A stretch of DNA of 64,000 nucleotides, from NCBI GenBank assembly GCA_038040385.1, contig JBBPII010000001.1:496001-560000 (forward strand), read 5' to 3'. Each line of letters opens with the position of its first letter. The stretch's first letter is position 1. A program made the position numbers and the translations under genes. The notes below the pieces were generated by a model. The model had not been told where the DNA came from, searched no databases, and worked only from the letters and a program-made list of their open reading frames with translations. This document shows positions 63,859 through 64,000 of this stretch, one piece after another. The stretch comes from Gilichinskyi gelida (lineage in GTDB: Bacteria; Acidobacteriota; Thermoanaerobaculia; Gp7-AA8).

Positions 63859-64000
63859 TCAGGGGGAGGGGAGGAGGGCGCGCACCTGTTTCAGGAGGAT
63901 CGGAAGCTCGCTCCGAATCACACGCCACACTTCCTGCGCGTCGACGTTGGGATAGTCGTGCACGAGGAAATTGCGAAACGCGATGATTTCCGAGACCGCG
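63859..64000 (-). CDS. hepT: C-terminal end of a HepT-family (DUF86) toxin, cut by the window edge
   Basis: Reading the minus strand from the edge, frame 2 gives 46 residues then TGA (63859-63861): AFRNFLVHDYPNVDAQEVWR then VIRSELPILLKQVRALL. The R-x4-H-x-Y motif (RNFLVHDY) is the catalytic motif of HepT HEPN RNase toxins, and the following residues match the DUF86 C-terminus. In HepT-MntA modules the nucleotidyltransferase antitoxin gene usually precedes hepT, so it would lie beyond 64000. The toxin end looks intact. Confidence 0.8.
   Translation of the reverse strand, partial: AVSEIIAFRNFLVHDYPNVDAQEVWRVIRSELPILLKQVRALLPSP

Overview
The window is a compact, GC-rich, Gram-negative chromosomal segment. 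Outer-membrane barrels, an OmpA-type protein, a TonB-dependent receptor, TonB, eukaryote-like Ser/Thr kinases (one with PD40 propeller repeats), a DUF4388 protein and a DUF1800/DUF1501 pair together look most like Acidobacteriota or a similar deep-branching Gram-negative lineage. That placement is inference from gene content; there is no rRNA or tRNA marker in the window. Start codons include many GTG and TTG, and many neighbouring genes overlap by 4 bases.

Layout. 1-11 kb: envelope genes (BON protein, Omp85-like barrel, OmpA), YhbY, a decayed and an intact polysaccharide deacetylase, a TPR membrane protein, a GT2 glycosyltransferase, a ferritin-like protein, an HtrA-like protease, MscL and a carbonic anhydrase remnant. 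11-20 kb: 3-hydroxyacyl-CoA dehydrogenase, a methyltransferase, small envelope proteins, Dus, RimO, a HugZ-like protein and phosphatidylserine decarboxylase. 20-35 kb: a kinase-PD40 protein, an alkaline phosphatase-family enzyme, a large TonB-dependent receptor, Rho, a receiver-kinase-TonB_C fusion and a BtuFCD-like ABC importer. 35.4-38.3 kb: an accessory island of lower GC with a Phd/PIN toxin-antitoxin pair, a downstream helical gene and a divergent HEPN gene. 38-50 kb: DUF1800/DUF1501, DUF5666 protein, an active/inactive M16 peptidase pair, a methyltransferase, a frameshifted MFS transporter, HD-GYP, VanZ and TonB. 50-64 kb: small membrane proteins, DUF4388, an Omp85 protein, thymidine kinase, a type IV prepilin-like protein, an M20 peptidase, a YfhO-like protein, a Fis-type regulator, RNase R, a TPR protein, a receiver-SpoIIE phosphatase and the end of a HepT toxin gene.

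The feature that ordinary gene calls do not explain is a dense set of dispersed palindromic elements. There are at least eleven 50-130 bp elements of several sequence families, plus a separate family of about 27 bp hairpins sharing the 11-mer AATAGTACGTT or its complement-side equivalent. Several lie in reading frame inside genes (the YfhO-like protein, the TonB linker, the Omp85-like barrel, a signal peptide), at start regions, or supply stop codons. Four broken or start-less genes (deacetylase copy, carbonic anhydrase, MFS transporter, and a BtuF-like gene with no canonical start) suggest ongoing gene decay or local sequence errors. No CRISPR array, tRNA, rRNA, IS element or prophage was recognised.
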